Position numbers and translations under genes: made by a program. Source: Kribbella sandramycini (lineage in GTDB: Bacteria > Actinomycetota > Actinomycetes > Propionibacteriales > Kribbellaceae). From it: a stretch of DNA of 64,000 nt. How positions within the stretch are numbered: position 1 is the first letter of the stretch; each line of letters opens with the position of its first letter. The DNA lies in assembly GCF_013131805.1 (NCBI RefSeq), contig NZ_JABJRC010000006.1, positions 62,001-126,000 of the forward strand, read 5' to 3'. Below the pieces are notes generated by a model. That model worked only from the letters and a program-made list of their open reading frames with translations, did not search any database and was not told where the DNA came from. Shown piece by piece: positions 52,701-61,777 of this stretch.

Positions 52701-53800
52701 CGTTCGACCCGGCCAAGACCGCGCTGTCCATCGGTGACTTCACCGGTGACGGCAAGGAGGACGTGGGGCTGTTCTACTCGACGCCAGGCGGCGGTCGAGA
52801 GACGTACACGCTTGCTTCGACCGGTACGTCGTTCGGCGCGGCAGTCGGCCGTTGGAAGGAGCCACGGGTCGGTGCGAGCACCGGACCGAGCTTCGACATC
52901 GAGGAACGCACGTACGAGCTGGTCAACCGCAACAGCAGCCAGTGCCTGGACGTCTGGAACTCCAGCCAGGCCGACTCGGAGCGGCTCGTCCAGCACGCCT
53001 GTCACGGCGGGATCAACCAGCGGTTCCGGATCAGCCGGATCGCGGGCACCGACCAGTTCGAGATCCGCACCGCGCATTTCCAGGGCAACGTGAACGATGG
53101 ACGCCCGCGCTGCCTCGACGTCGAGAACATGCTGCAGGACGACGAGCGGGCCATCCTGCAGTGGCCGTGTATGGGCACCTCGAACCAGCAGCTACTGATC
53201 GAGTACCTGGAAGGGAGCAGCTACGACACCGTCGTCCGGCTCAAGTTCGCGCACAGTGCGAAATGCGCGTCCCCGGCCGGTGGTACGACGACACAGGACG
53301 CCACCATCGTGCAGCGCACCTGTACGGCGGAGGCCAGTCAGCAGTGGATCCTGCGGGCCGGCTTCAACCCGGCGCAGCTGACCGGGAAGTTCCGGGTGCG
53401 CGGCTCCAACACGGAGTTCGTACTGGACGTCGAGAACTGTTTGCCGGAGGCCCGCATGCGGATGTGGGACTGGATCGCCGGCAGCCCGTGTCAGCGGTGG
53501 CAGCTGAAGCCGCTCGGTGACGACGTGTACAAGATCGTGGAGCCGAGTACCGGCGAGGCGATCGACGTACCGGGCTGCACGGATGCGCTGGCGCAGACCG
53601 TGGCGACCATGCCGGAGAGCGAAAGCAGCTGTCAGCGCTGGCGGATCGAACCGGCGTTCAACGGCAGTTGGTCGATCACGAGAGAGTCGAACGGCCTGTC
53701 GCTCGATGTCGCGGGCTGTAGTACCGCGAGAGACGCCGGGCTGATCACCTGGCGGTACTGGAACGGTCCGTGCCAACGCTGGCGGCTCGACCAGCCATAG
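49790..53800 (+). CDS. Secreted DNRLRE-like/FG-GAP/ricin B-lectin protein
   Basis: Protein of 1336 residues with a signal peptide (RLTGTLLAGVLAVPLAAVAGAGTAVSA). GTG 49790 overlaps the RHS stop (GTGA); ATG 49802 is an alternative. The first 550 residues include TIDPSWQINNYLW and a DNRLRE-like region common in RHS-linked proteins. Six FG-GAP/VCBS calcium-binding repeats (DVNGDGRADL, DFDGDGRTDAV, DVNGDGKSDIV, DVDGDRKADLV, DVDGDGKDDIV, DFTGDGKEDV) cover about 700-985. Six QxW-type ricin repeats (about 1040-1335, for example CQRWQL, CQRWRI and CQRWRL) make two beta-trefoils. It is likely a sugar-binding partner of the RHS protein. Confidence 0.9.
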   Translation: MTRLMPKHRSTRRLTGTLLAGVLAVPLAAVAGAGTAVSAVPAPAAPQPAKPTQRVELEHLRNETTQVFQEPSGLHTMEQFAYPVRARKGSGWVPIDTKLAVRPDGSVRPGVIVTELALSGGGDSELVALGTADKQVRMGWKGKLPKPVLSGDTATYPDVLPGVDLQVRVEATGFQHLLVVKNRAAASNPALKQLRFPISGTGLKLATKPDGTTVATDAAGKSLFTAGKAVMWDSPAAAKDAGLSTRHASVPTTRSANELVITPDQKLLTAATTRYPVTIDPSWQINNYLWTHVSREHPDQSYWDYDRGEGAKVGRSYDNVITYRSFFQFGTGNIGGAKVIGARFEIMLDHSSSGSATPTDLYWTHSLNRDQAVTWNNTGGHWRQYLGTAYGNARTGGGQPDMQMNWAGAAKDNAAIVNPFQDAATNNAGTVTFGLRAPNESDILQWKRFHGGSARIVVTYNNRPHAPERLNFSRARPCGTASNPTVVSWPLSGYSFSAKANDKDGDNLITRLSIHRVSDQALVHQVDSATTTSGSAFAWPAIDRTKFADGQTYSYTAKSDDGVPDDNIDYGPATQPCYFKVDAKKPGPAVLSSTDFPDGEANIPARTVGTVTLSPAAGDTDVAEYLYGFQPERVVSRIKADADGSVQIPLSVFQKSLTTEPEQKVLYVKAVDGANNVSDNSTVWALSAGELEQLPPVIRNDVNGDGRADLSTVLDQGDGRTSIWNVVTKPDGSTHTGQMAWDSGANGGFAMYRTRPVRGDFDGDGRTDAVLFREEAGRRIGMYRGLSAGERYNFESAPVWYSGSNGWPLSTARIISGDVNGDGKSDIVAQLNVSGTSWRTLTFLGPALGTPVDWLQTASPWAGSAPLLADVDGDRKADLVDMQNLSGCRTVTRYFKSTGTAFSSTPVTLHDSGAGAYCWERSKPQVADVDGDGKDDIVALYENSGTDAALKVFRSTGTAYTLGEWWRDATAFDPAKTALSIGDFTGDGKEDVGLFYSTPGGGRETYTLASTGTSFGAAVGRWKEPRVGASTGPSFDIEERTYELVNRNSSQCLDVWNSSQADSERLVQHACHGGINQRFRISRIAGTDQFEIRTAHFQGNVNDGRPRCLDVENMLQDDERAILQWPCMGTSNQQLLIEYLEGSSYDTVVRLKFAHSAKCASPAGGTTTQDATIVQRTCTAEASQQWILRAGFNPAQLTGKFRVRGSNTEFVLDVENCLPEARMRMWDWIAGSPCQRWQLKPLGDDVYKIVEPSTGEAIDVPGCTDALAQTVATMPESESSCQRWRIEPAFNGSWSITRESNGLSLDVAGCSTARDAGLITWRYWNGPCQRWRLDQP

Positions 53801-53806
53801 AAACAG

Positions 53807-53835
53807 GAGGGGCCGGTACGGGGTACCGGCCCCTC
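53807..53835. terminator. Strong bidirectional terminator
   Basis: GAGGGGCCGGTAC (53807-53819), loop GGG, GTACCGGCCCCTC (53823-53835) form a perfect 13-bp stem between the convergent lectin and fucosidase genes. Confidence 0.9.
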
Positions 53836-53842
53836 GTCTGTG

Positions 53843-55147
53843 TCAGTGCAGGAACAGCTCGATCACCGGGACCAGCACATCCGGTTTCTGGATCGGCAGC
53901 TTCAGAGTCAGTACTCCGGCGCCCGCAGCGCCCATGCTGGTGTTGTGATGCTCGGTCGCGGCGTCCGGGATGATGCGGTGGATCTCCGAGGCGTCGTTCA
54001 GGAGCTGGGCGTACTTGACCTTGCCGGCCAGCCCAGGCAGGTGGACGTGACCCATCGGCCAGGAGAACAGGTGCAGATAGAGGCGGTCGCCGCGCTGCGT
54101 GTAGCGGGTGTCTGTAGGCGCGGTGAAGTCAGTCGCCGGGCGGGCGCCGCGGAACGCGCGCTCGTGCAGGCGGGTCCACTCGCCGATCGACGCCAGTGTC
54201 GCCAGGGCACGGGGGTCGAACTCGCCGCGGGCGGTCGGGCCGACGTTCAGCAGCAGGTTGCCGTCCTTGGAGACGGAGTCGACGAGCATCTTCACCAGCA
54301 GCTCAGGTGACTTCCAGTCCAGGTTGTCGCGGTCGTAACCCCAGCTGCCGTTGAGCGTCTGGCAGGCCTCCCAGAGCACCGGCTTGCCGTCACGCTCCAT
54401 CGGGCCGTCCGGCTGGTACTGCTCGGGCGTCACGAAGTCACCGGGGATGTCGAGCCGGTCGTTGATCAGGATGCCCGGCTGTAGCTCCCGGACCAGCGCC
54501 ATCAGCTCCTCCGACCGCCAGTCGTCGCGGCCCTTGCCGTGCCCGTCACGGCCGTCCGGGTGGTTGCGGCCCGGGTAGGAGAAGTCGAACCACATCAGGT
54601 CGATCTGCCCGTAGTTGGTGAGCAGCTCACGTGTCTGGGCGTGCAGGTAGTCGGCGTACACCTGGACGTCGCGGCCGGCCGCCTTCGCGATCGCCTCCTC
54701 GTCGTCGCGCTGCGGGTGGTAGATGTCGATCGGGAACTCAGGGTGATGCCAGTCGATCAGCGAGTGGTAGAACCCGATGCCGAGCCCCTCCTCGCGGCAG
54801 GCCTCGACGAACTGCCGGACGAGGTCCTTCCCGGCGCCCCACGCGGTGTGCGCGACCGTGTAGTCCGAGACCGCGGAGTCCCACAGGCAGAAGCCCTCGT
54901 GGTGCTTGGTGGTCAGGACGGCGTACCGCATCCCGGCCGCGCGCGCTGCCCGGGCCCACTCGCGCGGGTCGTAGAGGTCGGGCTCGAAGTGGTCGAAGTA
55001 CGGCTGGTAATCCTCGTCGGTCAGCTTCTCGCGGTTCTTCACCCACTCGTGCCGGGCAGGCAGGGCGTACAGGCCCCAGTGGACGAACAGGCCGAACCGC
55101 CAGTCGCGGAACCTCTCGATCGAGGCTGCGGGTGGACCATCGGTCAT
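53843..55147 (-). CDS. Alpha-L-fucosidase (GH29)
   Basis: Retaining glycosidase of 434 residues. The GH29 core is clear from FRDWRFGLFVHWGLYALP, VLTTKHHEGFCLWDS and LMWFDFS, with D188 as nucleophile. The C-terminal beta domain is GDRLYLHLFSWPMG and onwards. No signal peptide is present, so it acts inside the cell on imported oligosaccharides. It is the last gene of the glycan operon, 97 bp after the GH39 gene; that gap could hold its own promoter but I find no convincing one. Confidence 0.93.
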   Translation of the reverse strand: MTDGPPAASIERFRDWRFGLFVHWGLYALPARHEWVKNREKLTDEDYQPYFDHFEPDLYDPREWARAARAAGMRYAVLTTKHHEGFCLWDSAVSDYTVAHTAWGAGKDLVRQFVEACREEGLGIGFYHSLIDWHHPEFPIDIYHPQRDDEEAIAKAAGRDVQVYADYLHAQTRELLTNYGQIDLMWFDFSYPGRNHPDGRDGHGKGRDDWRSEELMALVRELQPGILINDRLDIPGDFVTPEQYQPDGPMERDGKPVLWEACQTLNGSWGYDRDNLDWKSPELLVKMLVDSVSKDGNLLLNVGPTARGEFDPRALATLASIGEWTRLHERAFRGARPATDFTAPTDTRYTQRGDRLYLHLFSWPMGHVHLPGLAGKVKYAQLLNDASEIHRIIPDAATEHHNTSMGAAGAGVLTLKLPIQKPDVLVPVIELFLH

Positions 55148-55244
55148 GTCAGAACTCCTCAGGGGTCGCGGTCATCCTATCTATCGTCGGGCATTTGGGG
55201 GTTTCTGACTAGACCGGGGCAAAGAATTCTCTGAGACATCCGAT

Positions 55245-57047
55245 CTATTTGGGTGGGGTGAGCTCCAGAAGGACGGCGTACGGCATCGGGAGCGTGACCT
55301 CGACGGCCCCGTCGCGGAGCTCCAGTGGCGTGCTGATCATCCGGCTGCGCTCGGCGAGCTCGGCCAGCTGGGCGCCGGTCGGCCAGTCGGTGATCCCGAG
55401 CTCGGCCGTCGCGGCGACCAGATCACCCGCCCCGATCCCCAGCGTGGTCGCGCTGACCTGCCAGGACGGATCCACGCCGGGCAGCTGCACGTGGACCGTC
55501 CTGGTCAGTTCTGGGGCGCCATCGGCCTTGGTCTGGTCCAGAGTGAGGTTCCAGAGCAGTACGGCGATCCGGTCGCGGTCCCGGGAGGCCCAGGCTTCGA
55601 TCAGGCTGCCGCCTCCGTCCCCGCTGAGCGTGACGGGCAGCTCAACCGGTCCGAGCCGACTGAGCAGGCTCAGAGCGTGGTACCGCGGCTTGGCGAGCCC
55701 ACCGACTGTCTGCAGGCCGAATCCGCCATGCAGGAACCGCGGCGGCCGGCCCAGCTCCTCGAAATGGTCAGACGCGACCCAGTAGGCCAGCGCGTCCACT
55801 CTGCCTGCGGCCGAGCGCATGCCGCGCAGGAGAAAGACGCCGGCGAACACCGAGTCGTTGATCGGGTTGAAATGCCGCGGCGTGACACCCCACTCGGTCC
55901 AGAGCAGCCGGGCGTGTTCGAACCCGTGGCGCGCCAGCGACGCCCGTACGTCGAGCGGCGGCGACCCGTAGGTGTGCGTCGAGACGAAATCGACAGGTGT
56001 CCCGTTGGCCGCCGCATGGGCCAGCAGGTCATCCACCCAGCCCGCCGCGGCCGACGACGGCCCACCGACCGCCAGTCGTGGGTCCACCGATTTCACAGCG
56101 GCCGCGGTGACGTCGTACAGGTGGAGCCACTCGGCCTTGGTGCCGGACCAGAACACCTCCAGATTGGCCTCGTTCCAGACCTCGAAGTCCCAGGTCAGGA
56201 CCTCCTCCAGGCCGTACCGGTCGACCAGATGCTCCACCAGCGCGCGGATCAGGTCGTGCCACCGCTCGTACGACGCGGGCGGCGAGATGATCGCGCCGTA
56301 CGCGAAGACCGTCTTCGACGGGTCGCTCGCCAGCTCGCGCGGCATGAACCCCAGCTCGACCACCGGCCGCAGCCCGATCCCGAGCAGCTTGTCGTAGATC
56401 GCGTCCACCACGGAGAAGTCGTACGCCGAACCGTCGATGACGTGCGTGTCGTCGTGGAAGATCGCGTGCGCCCGGACGGTGCGGACGCCGAGCTCGTCGT
56501 GCATCCGGCGGAGCGCCTCCTCCAGACCGGCGCCGATCTCATGACCGCCGCTGGTGTCGGTGCACAGCAGCTGACTCAGTCGTTCGCTGCCGACCATCGG
56601 CACCCAGGGCCGCTGCAGCTCGATGCCTTCCGCAACGGTGTCGACGACGACGTCGACGCGGGGGACGGCGTCGCCGGCCACCAGCGGCACCGCGCCGACG
56701 GTGTGGCTCGGCAGCCCGCTGCGCGTCACCTCCGGGACGCTCGCGATCGCGTAGTGGTACGGCGTACCGGGGGTGCAGGTGGTATCGACGTACGGCGGGC
56801 CCGGGACCGACAGGATGTCGCCGCTGTGGTGATCGACCGGTTCGAGCGGGCCGTGATCGCCGGTCGAGCGCAGGATCAGATACCCGACCGCGCCCTCGAC
56901 CGGTGACCAGTCCAGCGTGACCTGCCCGACGCCGCCGGCCGCGGTCACCTCCTTCGGCGGCTCGAGCTCCGGGAACGCGAACTCCCGCTCCTCGTCGCTG
57001 CGGCGGGCGATCCGCTCGTCCCAATCGGTCTTCGCGTCCTTCTGCAT
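55245..57047 (-). CDS. GH39-family glycosidase with N-terminal fibronectin III-like domain
   Basis: Protein of 600 residues without a signal peptide. A fibronectin-III-like domain (about 30-122) precedes a TIM barrel of the beta-xylosidase/alpha-L-iduronidase type. The acid/base is E293 in VWNEAN and the nucleophile is E385 in LLWTEWG. A beta-sandwich ends the protein. It lies nine bases after the PF10091 gene. The substrate is not determined: GH39 includes xylosidases, iduronidases and others, and the company of a fucosidase points to a mixed glycan. Confidence 0.87.
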   Translation of the reverse strand: MQKDAKTDWDERIARRSDEEREFAFPELEPPKEVTAAGGVGQVTLDWSPVEGAVGYLILRSTGDHGPLEPVDHHSGDILSVPGPPYVDTTCTPGTPYHYAIASVPEVTRSGLPSHTVGAVPLVAGDAVPRVDVVVDTVAEGIELQRPWVPMVGSERLSQLLCTDTSGGHEIGAGLEEALRRMHDELGVRTVRAHAIFHDDTHVIDGSAYDFSVVDAIYDKLLGIGLRPVVELGFMPRELASDPSKTVFAYGAIISPPASYERWHDLIRALVEHLVDRYGLEEVLTWDFEVWNEANLEVFWSGTKAEWLHLYDVTAAAVKSVDPRLAVGGPSSAAAGWVDDLLAHAAANGTPVDFVSTHTYGSPPLDVRASLARHGFEHARLLWTEWGVTPRHFNPINDSVFAGVFLLRGMRSAAGRVDALAYWVASDHFEELGRPPRFLHGGFGLQTVGGLAKPRYHALSLLSRLGPVELPVTLSGDGGGSLIEAWASRDRDRIAVLLWNLTLDQTKADGAPELTRTVHVQLPGVDPSWQVSATTLGIGAGDLVAATAELGITDWPTGAQLAELAERSRMISTPLELRDGAVEVTLPMPYAVLLELTPPK

Positions 57048-57056
57048 ACAGCTCCC

Positions 57057-58649
57057 TTATTCGAGGCCGGCTTCGAACCGTTCGATCCCGATCACCGGGC
57101 GGATCCCGCGCTCGGCCCGGCGGTCGGCGAAACTGCGCCGGATCAGGTCGTTGCCGAAGACGTTGCCGATGGCCCCCATCACCATCGCCTGGTCGAGGGA
57201 CAGGTACCGCTGGGCGATCAGGCCCGATTTCACCGCCACCGAGTCGTAGAAGCCGCCCGCGCCGTACGCGTGCAGGTCGGTCTCGATCCGGCGCAGGTTG
57301 TCGATCGCCTGCCGCGGCGCGTAGGCCATCGCGAGGAAGGCCGCATGCGGGGTGACGACGCCGTCGCCGTACGCCGGAGTCGGGTTCGTCCCTTCGCGGC
57401 AGCCCTCGAAACCGGCGTCGTGGTTGGTCGCCTCCAGGTCGGACGGGTAACCGCCCGGGTCCATCCCGATCGCCTCGACGCCGTAGACGGAGTACCCGCC
57501 CTTGGGGTTGGAGGCGGGGGAGAAGCCCCAGTAGCCGTATTTCGCCTCGTCGAGACCGTGCTCGAGCTGCGCGCGGACGGTGAGCGGGTGGTTGACACCC
57601 CAGCTGCGCGGCGCCCACGCCGCCTCGGGGACGAACAGGTCGGGCATCAGCGACTCGAACATGTCACCGCCCCAGGACGGGACGAGCCGCATCCCGCGGT
57701 ACGAGTAGGTGCCTTCGAAGACGTCCAGACCGAGGTAGGTGCGGTGGACGCCCTTGGGTTTCTGCTCGACCCACGACCAGTCGCACGAATCCGGGAAGGT
57801 GCGGTAGGTGGCGAAGTACCACGACGGCGGGACCTGGCCGAGGATGAGCCCGATGTACCCGGCGATGCGGGCCTCGGTGTTCAGGGTGTCGTAGTGGAAC
57901 TTGCGGTAGTAGACATCCGGGCCGCTGCCGGTGTGGTTGCCCTTCTCGGTCTCCTCATCCGGCGGCGACGTCTCGAAGAACCCGCCGCGCATCAACCCGC
58001 CGGGCCGCGCGGCCGCGTTGTAGTAGTACGCGAAGTTCATCTTGTTCAGCAGTTCGTCGGCCAGCTTTCGCGCGCGCGGCTCGGCGTTCCGCACCACCAT
58101 CAACGCACACGCGAACCACCCGTTGTCGACACTCGACACGAACGGCGTGATCGGCTTCGTCCCGTCCGGATCGGTGTACCGCACCTCGCCCGTCGCCTCG
58201 TCGTACCAGTTGAAGTACATCCCACTCGGCTCGTGGTGGTCGACGCGACGCATCGTCGTCAGCGTCTGGGTGATCCGGCGCAGCGACTCCTGCGGCGAGA
58301 TGATCCCCAGCTCCCGCGCCACGACCGTGCTCCACAGATACCCGCCGATATTCGTCGGCGACGTGTACTGACTACGCACCGGGTTGCTGACCGAAGCCCC
58401 GATGTTGTCCGCCGGCAACCCCGTCCGCTCATCAGTCATCGCCACCAAACTCCGCCAAGTATCCCGAGCCCACCGCCCCACCAACGCCTTGTCGGCCCGC
58501 CCCGGCCGCCACCCGCCCCGCAGGGCTGCGCCCGGCGAGCCCGCAGCCCCGCCGCCCGGCGACCCGCCATATGCGCTTCCTGCCCCCAACACTCCTACCC
58601 CGCTGGCGCAGCCGGCGGCTAACAAGGTGCGACGTCTGATGGCGGTCAT
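57057..58649 (-). CDS. Glucoamylase-family (PF10091) Tat-type lipoprotein
   Basis: Protein of 530 residues with an alpha/alpha-barrel of the putative glucoamylase family, which includes beta-1,2-glucanases (GH144-like). The N-terminus AIRRRTLLAAGCASG combines a twin-arginine-like signal with a lipobox ending at Cys 14, so it should be exported folded and anchored to the membrane. Acidic candidates include VSSVDNGWFACALMV, WGGDMFESLMPDLFVPE and YGVEAIGMDPGGYPSD. It would cut the glycan outside the cell before uptake by the neighbouring ABC transporter. Confidence 0.85.
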   Translation of the reverse strand: MTAIRRRTLLAAGCASGVGVLGAGSAYGGSPGGGAAGSPGAALRGGWRPGRADKALVGRWARDTWRSLVAMTDERTGLPADNIGASVSNPVRSQYTSPTNIGGYLWSTVVARELGIISPQESLRRITQTLTTMRRVDHHEPSGMYFNWYDEATGEVRYTDPDGTKPITPFVSSVDNGWFACALMVVRNAEPRARKLADELLNKMNFAYYYNAAARPGGLMRGGFFETSPPDEETEKGNHTGSGPDVYYRKFHYDTLNTEARIAGYIGLILGQVPPSWYFATYRTFPDSCDWSWVEQKPKGVHRTYLGLDVFEGTYSYRGMRLVPSWGGDMFESLMPDLFVPEAAWAPRSWGVNHPLTVRAQLEHGLDEAKYGYWGFSPASNPKGGYSVYGVEAIGMDPGGYPSDLEATNHDAGFEGCREGTNPTPAYGDGVVTPHAAFLAMAYAPRQAIDNLRRIETDLHAYGAGGFYDSVAVKSGLIAQRYLSLDQAMVMGAIGNVFGNDLIRRSFADRRAERGIRPVIGIERFEAGLE

Positions 58650-58658
58650 CTGCAGCTC

Positions 58659-59471
58659 CTACTTGAGTCCGGTAATGGCAATGCCTTTGGTGACGTGGCG
58701 CTGGAAGGCCACGAAAATGACGAGTACGGGGACGACGACCACGACGGCGCCGGCCATCAGCAGGCCGAAGTTCTGCGCGTTCTGGCCGGTCGAGTAGAGC
58801 GCCAGGGCGACGGGAAGGGTGTACTTGTCCTCGGTCTGCGCGATCACGAGCGGCCAGAGGAAGTTGTTCCAGGAGCCGAGGAAGGTGAGGATGCCGAGCG
58901 TGGCCAGCGCGGGCCGGGTCAGCGGCACCATGATCCGGGCGAAGATGCCCAGCTCACCGGCGCCGTCGACGCGACCGGCGTCCATCAGGTCGTCCGGCAG
59001 GCCGAGGAAGAACTGGCGCATCAGGAACACGCCGAACGGCGACACCAGGAACGGCAGGATCAGCCCGGGATAGGTGTTGGCCAGGCCCGCGTTCGTGACG
59101 AGCACGAACAGCGGGACGAAGGTGACCATCCCGGGGACCATCAGCGTGGCCATCACCAGCACGAACAACGCGTTCCGGCCCTTGAAGCGGAGCTTGGCCA
59201 GCGCGTACCCGATCATCGAGCAGAAGACCAGGTTGCCCGCGGTGACGATCAGCGCGACCAGGGTCGAGTTCAGGAAGTACCGCGGGAAGTTGGCCTTGTT
59301 GAACAGGGCGTCGTAGTTCTCGGTGGTCGCGTCCTGCGGCAACCACGTCGGCGGGACCCGGAGCAGCTCGCCCTGGGTCTTGAAACTGCCGAGCACCATC
59401 CACAGGAACGGCGCCGCGACGGCGACCAGTCCGAGGACGCCGATCAGGTAGATCCACCAGGTGCGGCGCAT
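58659..59471 (-). CDS. Carbohydrate ABC transporter permease (MalG-like)
   Basis: Membrane protein of 270 residues with six helices. The EAA loop is DDLMDAGRVDGAGELGIFARIMVPLTRPAL, contacting the ATPase. ATG 59471 shares one base with the stop of the upstream permease gene (TGATG). The longer frame above it is a shadow. It pairs with the product of 59471-60463. Confidence 0.94.
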   Translation of the reverse strand: MRRTWWIYLIGVLGLVAVAAPFLWMVLGSFKTQGELLRVPPTWLPQDATTENYDALFNKANFPRYFLNSTLVALIVTAGNLVFCSMIGYALAKLRFKGRNALFVLVMATLMVPGMVTFVPLFVLVTNAGLANTYPGLILPFLVSPFGVFLMRQFFLGLPDDLMDAGRVDGAGELGIFARIMVPLTRPALATLGILTFLGSWNNFLWPLVIAQTEDKYTLPVALALYSTGQNAQNFGLLMAGAVVVVVPVLVIFVAFQRHVTKGIAITGLK

Positions 59472-60463
59472 CACTTCTCCCTCAGCAGCCGGAACTGGAT
59501 GAACGTGACCACCGCGATCACGACGAACAGCAGGTACGCCATCGACGTCGCCAGGCCGTAGTTGCCGAAGCCGAACTGCTGGTAGGTGTACATCGACACC
59601 GAGATCGTCGAGTTCAGCGGACCGCCCTGGGTCATCACGAACGGCTCCTCGAAGAACTGCAGGTAGCCGATCCCCGTGGTCACGCTGGTGAACAGGATCG
59701 TTGGCCTGAGCAACGGGACGATCAGGTGCCGGAACCGCTGCCAGGCGGTCGCGCCGTCGAGCTGGCCGGCCTCCTCGACCGACTGCGGGATACCCTGCAG
59801 CCCGGCCAGGAAGATGATCATCGCGGAGCCGAAGTTCCGCCAGACGGCCATTGCGATCAGCGACGGCATCGCCCAGGTCTTCGAGCCGAGCCAGTTCGGC
59901 CCGTCGATCCCGACCCAGCCGAGGACCGTGTTCAGCAGCCCCGCGTCCGGCGAGAGCACGAACCTCCAGATCACCGCGATCGCCACGATCGACGTCACCA
60001 CCGGCAGGTAGTACGCGACCTTGAACCACGCCTGGAACCGTTTGATCCCCCGGTCCAGCAGCACCGCCGCCGCCAGCGCCGCCACCAGCGTGAGCGGTAC
60101 GCCGAGCACCACGAAGTACGCCGTGTTGAACGCCGCCTTACGGAACGTCTCGTCCTGCAGCGCCTTCACATAGTTCTCGAACCCGACCCCCTCCACCGCG
60201 AACGGCGTCCGCAGATCCCGCTGCCGCGTATCGGTGAAACTCATCCCCAACGACCCGAGCACCGGCCCCGCCGTGAACCCCAAGAACAGAACGACGAACG
60301 GCAGAGCCAGCACCCACGCCGCAACTGTTTGTCGATCCAGGGACCGATCAACGCGGAGGGGAGCTTTCGGAGCCCGCCCCCGGGGTTGGCTGGGGGGCTG
60401 GTGCCCGGCATCGGCGCTTGCTGTCCGCGTGCTCCCGTCGTTCCGGTGGGGGTCGGCGCTCAT
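59471..60463 (-). CDS. Carbohydrate ABC transporter permease (MalF-like)
   Basis: Membrane protein of 330 residues. A Pro-rich cytoplasmic start of about 45 residues is followed by six helices, with the EAA loop VEEAGQLDGATAWQRFRHLIVPLLRPT. Its ATG at 60463 overlaps the binding-protein stop by one base. The matching ATPase is absent from the operon, as is usual in actinobacteria that share one MsiK-type ATPase among sugar importers. Confidence 0.94.
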   Translation of the reverse strand: MSADPHRNDGSTRTASADAGHQPPSQPRGRAPKAPLRVDRSLDRQTVAAWVLALPFVVLFLGFTAGPVLGSLGMSFTDTRQRDLRTPFAVEGVGFENYVKALQDETFRKAAFNTAYFVVLGVPLTLVAALAAAVLLDRGIKRFQAWFKVAYYLPVVTSIVAIAVIWRFVLSPDAGLLNTVLGWVGIDGPNWLGSKTWAMPSLIAMAVWRNFGSAMIIFLAGLQGIPQSVEEAGQLDGATAWQRFRHLIVPLLRPTILFTSVTTGIGYLQFFEEPFVMTQGGPLNSTISVSMYTYQQFGFGNYGLATSMAYLLFVVIAVVTFIQFRLLREK

Positions 60464-61758
60464 CAGCTGCCGCCGGGGCCGATGGCGGCGGCTTTGGTCT
60501 GGATTGCTTTGGCGGTGTCGGCGGGGGTTTGGTCGGCCTTGACGAGTTTTTCGACCTCGGTGTCGAAGGCGGCGGCGATCTGCTCCCAGTTGACGATGGC
60601 GGGCGGGGCCTTGGCGTCCTCCAACTGCTGACCGAAGACGGGCAGCAGCGGGTCGTTGGCGATGCTGGGGTCGGTCCACGCGCTCTTCACGGCCGGGAGG
60701 TCGGTGGAGAGTTTGTACCAGTCGGTCTGGGTCTTTGCCTCCGACAACCACTTGACCAGCTTCCAGGCGCTGTCCTTGTTCTTCGACGCCTTGAAGACGA
60801 CGAAGTTCGAGCCGCCGACGAATGAGGTCGCGGTCTTGTTCCTGGGTAGCTGGAAGACGCCGATGTTCTTCTTCATCGCCTCCCCGCCGGCCTTCGCCAC
60901 CGAGCCCGCCATCCACGGCCCGGAGATGAACATCGGCGCCGTCCCGTTCACGAACTGCGCCTCGGTCTGGTTCGGCGGCAGGTCGGTCCCGGCGATCTTG
61001 TCGGTGAAGAAGCTCTGGTAGTACTGCAGGCCCTCCTGCATCGCCGGACTGTCCAGCGTGAACTCCTTCTGGTCCGGCCCGGTGATCTCCGCGCCCGCGG
61101 ACCACGCGAACGGCATCACCGTCTGCCACGACCCGGTCCCGCCCGGCTGCAGGTTGATGCCGTACTTCGCGCCGGCTTTCTCCTGCATCGCCTTCGCCAT
61201 CGCCTTCAACCCGGGCCAGTCGGTCGGGGGAGTGCTGAAACCCGCCTTCGCGGCCAGATCCTTGCGGTAGAAGACCAGTCGCGTCTCGACGTACCAGGGG
61301 ACGCCGTACTGCGTGTCGCCCACCTTCGTCGTGTCCAGCGCGCCGGGGAAGAACGCCGCGTTGTCGAAACCCTGCGGTGTCGGGTCGAGCGCGTCGAGAT
61401 CGGCGAACTCGCCCATCCAGGTGCTGCCGACCATCGCGGCGTCCGGCAGGGTCTGCGCGGTGATCGCGGTGGTGAACTTGTTGTGCGCGGCGTCCCAGGG
61501 GATCGGCGTGACGTTGACCTTCACCCCCGGATTGGCCTGCTGGAACTGCTCCATCAGCTTGGGCAGGTTCTCGCCTTCGGTGCCCATCGCCCAGACCGAG
61601 AGCTCCCCGGTCGCGGGCCCGTCGCTGATCGTGGTGGTCGCCTGACCGCCCGCCGCGGGGCTGTCGCTCGACCGGCCGCACGCGCCCAGGGCCAAAGCCG
61701 CGGCCGTCGTCAGAGCGCAGCCGATCACCAGTCGGCGGCGGATGCTGTGGGTGAACAT
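60463..61758 (-). CDS. Sugar-binding lipoprotein of the ABC transporter
   Basis: Extracellular solute-binding protein (family 1) of 431 residues. Its lipoprotein signal peptide ends in LALGACGRSS (lipobox LGAC). Family segments include LSVWAMGTEGENLPKLMEQFQQANPGVKV and DAAMVGSTWMGEFADLDAL. ATG 61758 follows AGGAG by seven bases; the longer frame start at 61806 is rejected. It is 19 bp downstream of the LacI gene and captures the oligosaccharide handled by the operon. Confidence 0.95.
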   Translation of the reverse strand: MFTHSIRRRLVIGCALTTAAALALGACGRSSDSPAAGGQATTTISDGPATGELSVWAMGTEGENLPKLMEQFQQANPGVKVNVTPIPWDAAHNKFTTAITAQTLPDAAMVGSTWMGEFADLDALDPTPQGFDNAAFFPGALDTTKVGDTQYGVPWYVETRLVFYRKDLAAKAGFSTPPTDWPGLKAMAKAMQEKAGAKYGINLQPGGTGSWQTVMPFAWSAGAEITGPDQKEFTLDSPAMQEGLQYYQSFFTDKIAGTDLPPNQTEAQFVNGTAPMFISGPWMAGSVAKAGGEAMKKNIGVFQLPRNKTATSFVGGSNFVVFKASKNKDSAWKLVKWLSEAKTQTDWYKLSTDLPAVKSAWTDPSIANDPLLPVFGQQLEDAKAPPAIVNWEQIAAAFDTEVEKLVKADQTPADTAKAIQTKAAAIGPGGS

Positions 61759-61777
61759 TCGTTGTCTCCTCACTCGG

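Noticed and set aside
53843..55147. Gene after the RHS/lectin pair as an immunity gene
   Set aside because: It is on the opposite strand, separated by a strong terminator, and encodes a clear GH29 fucosidase.
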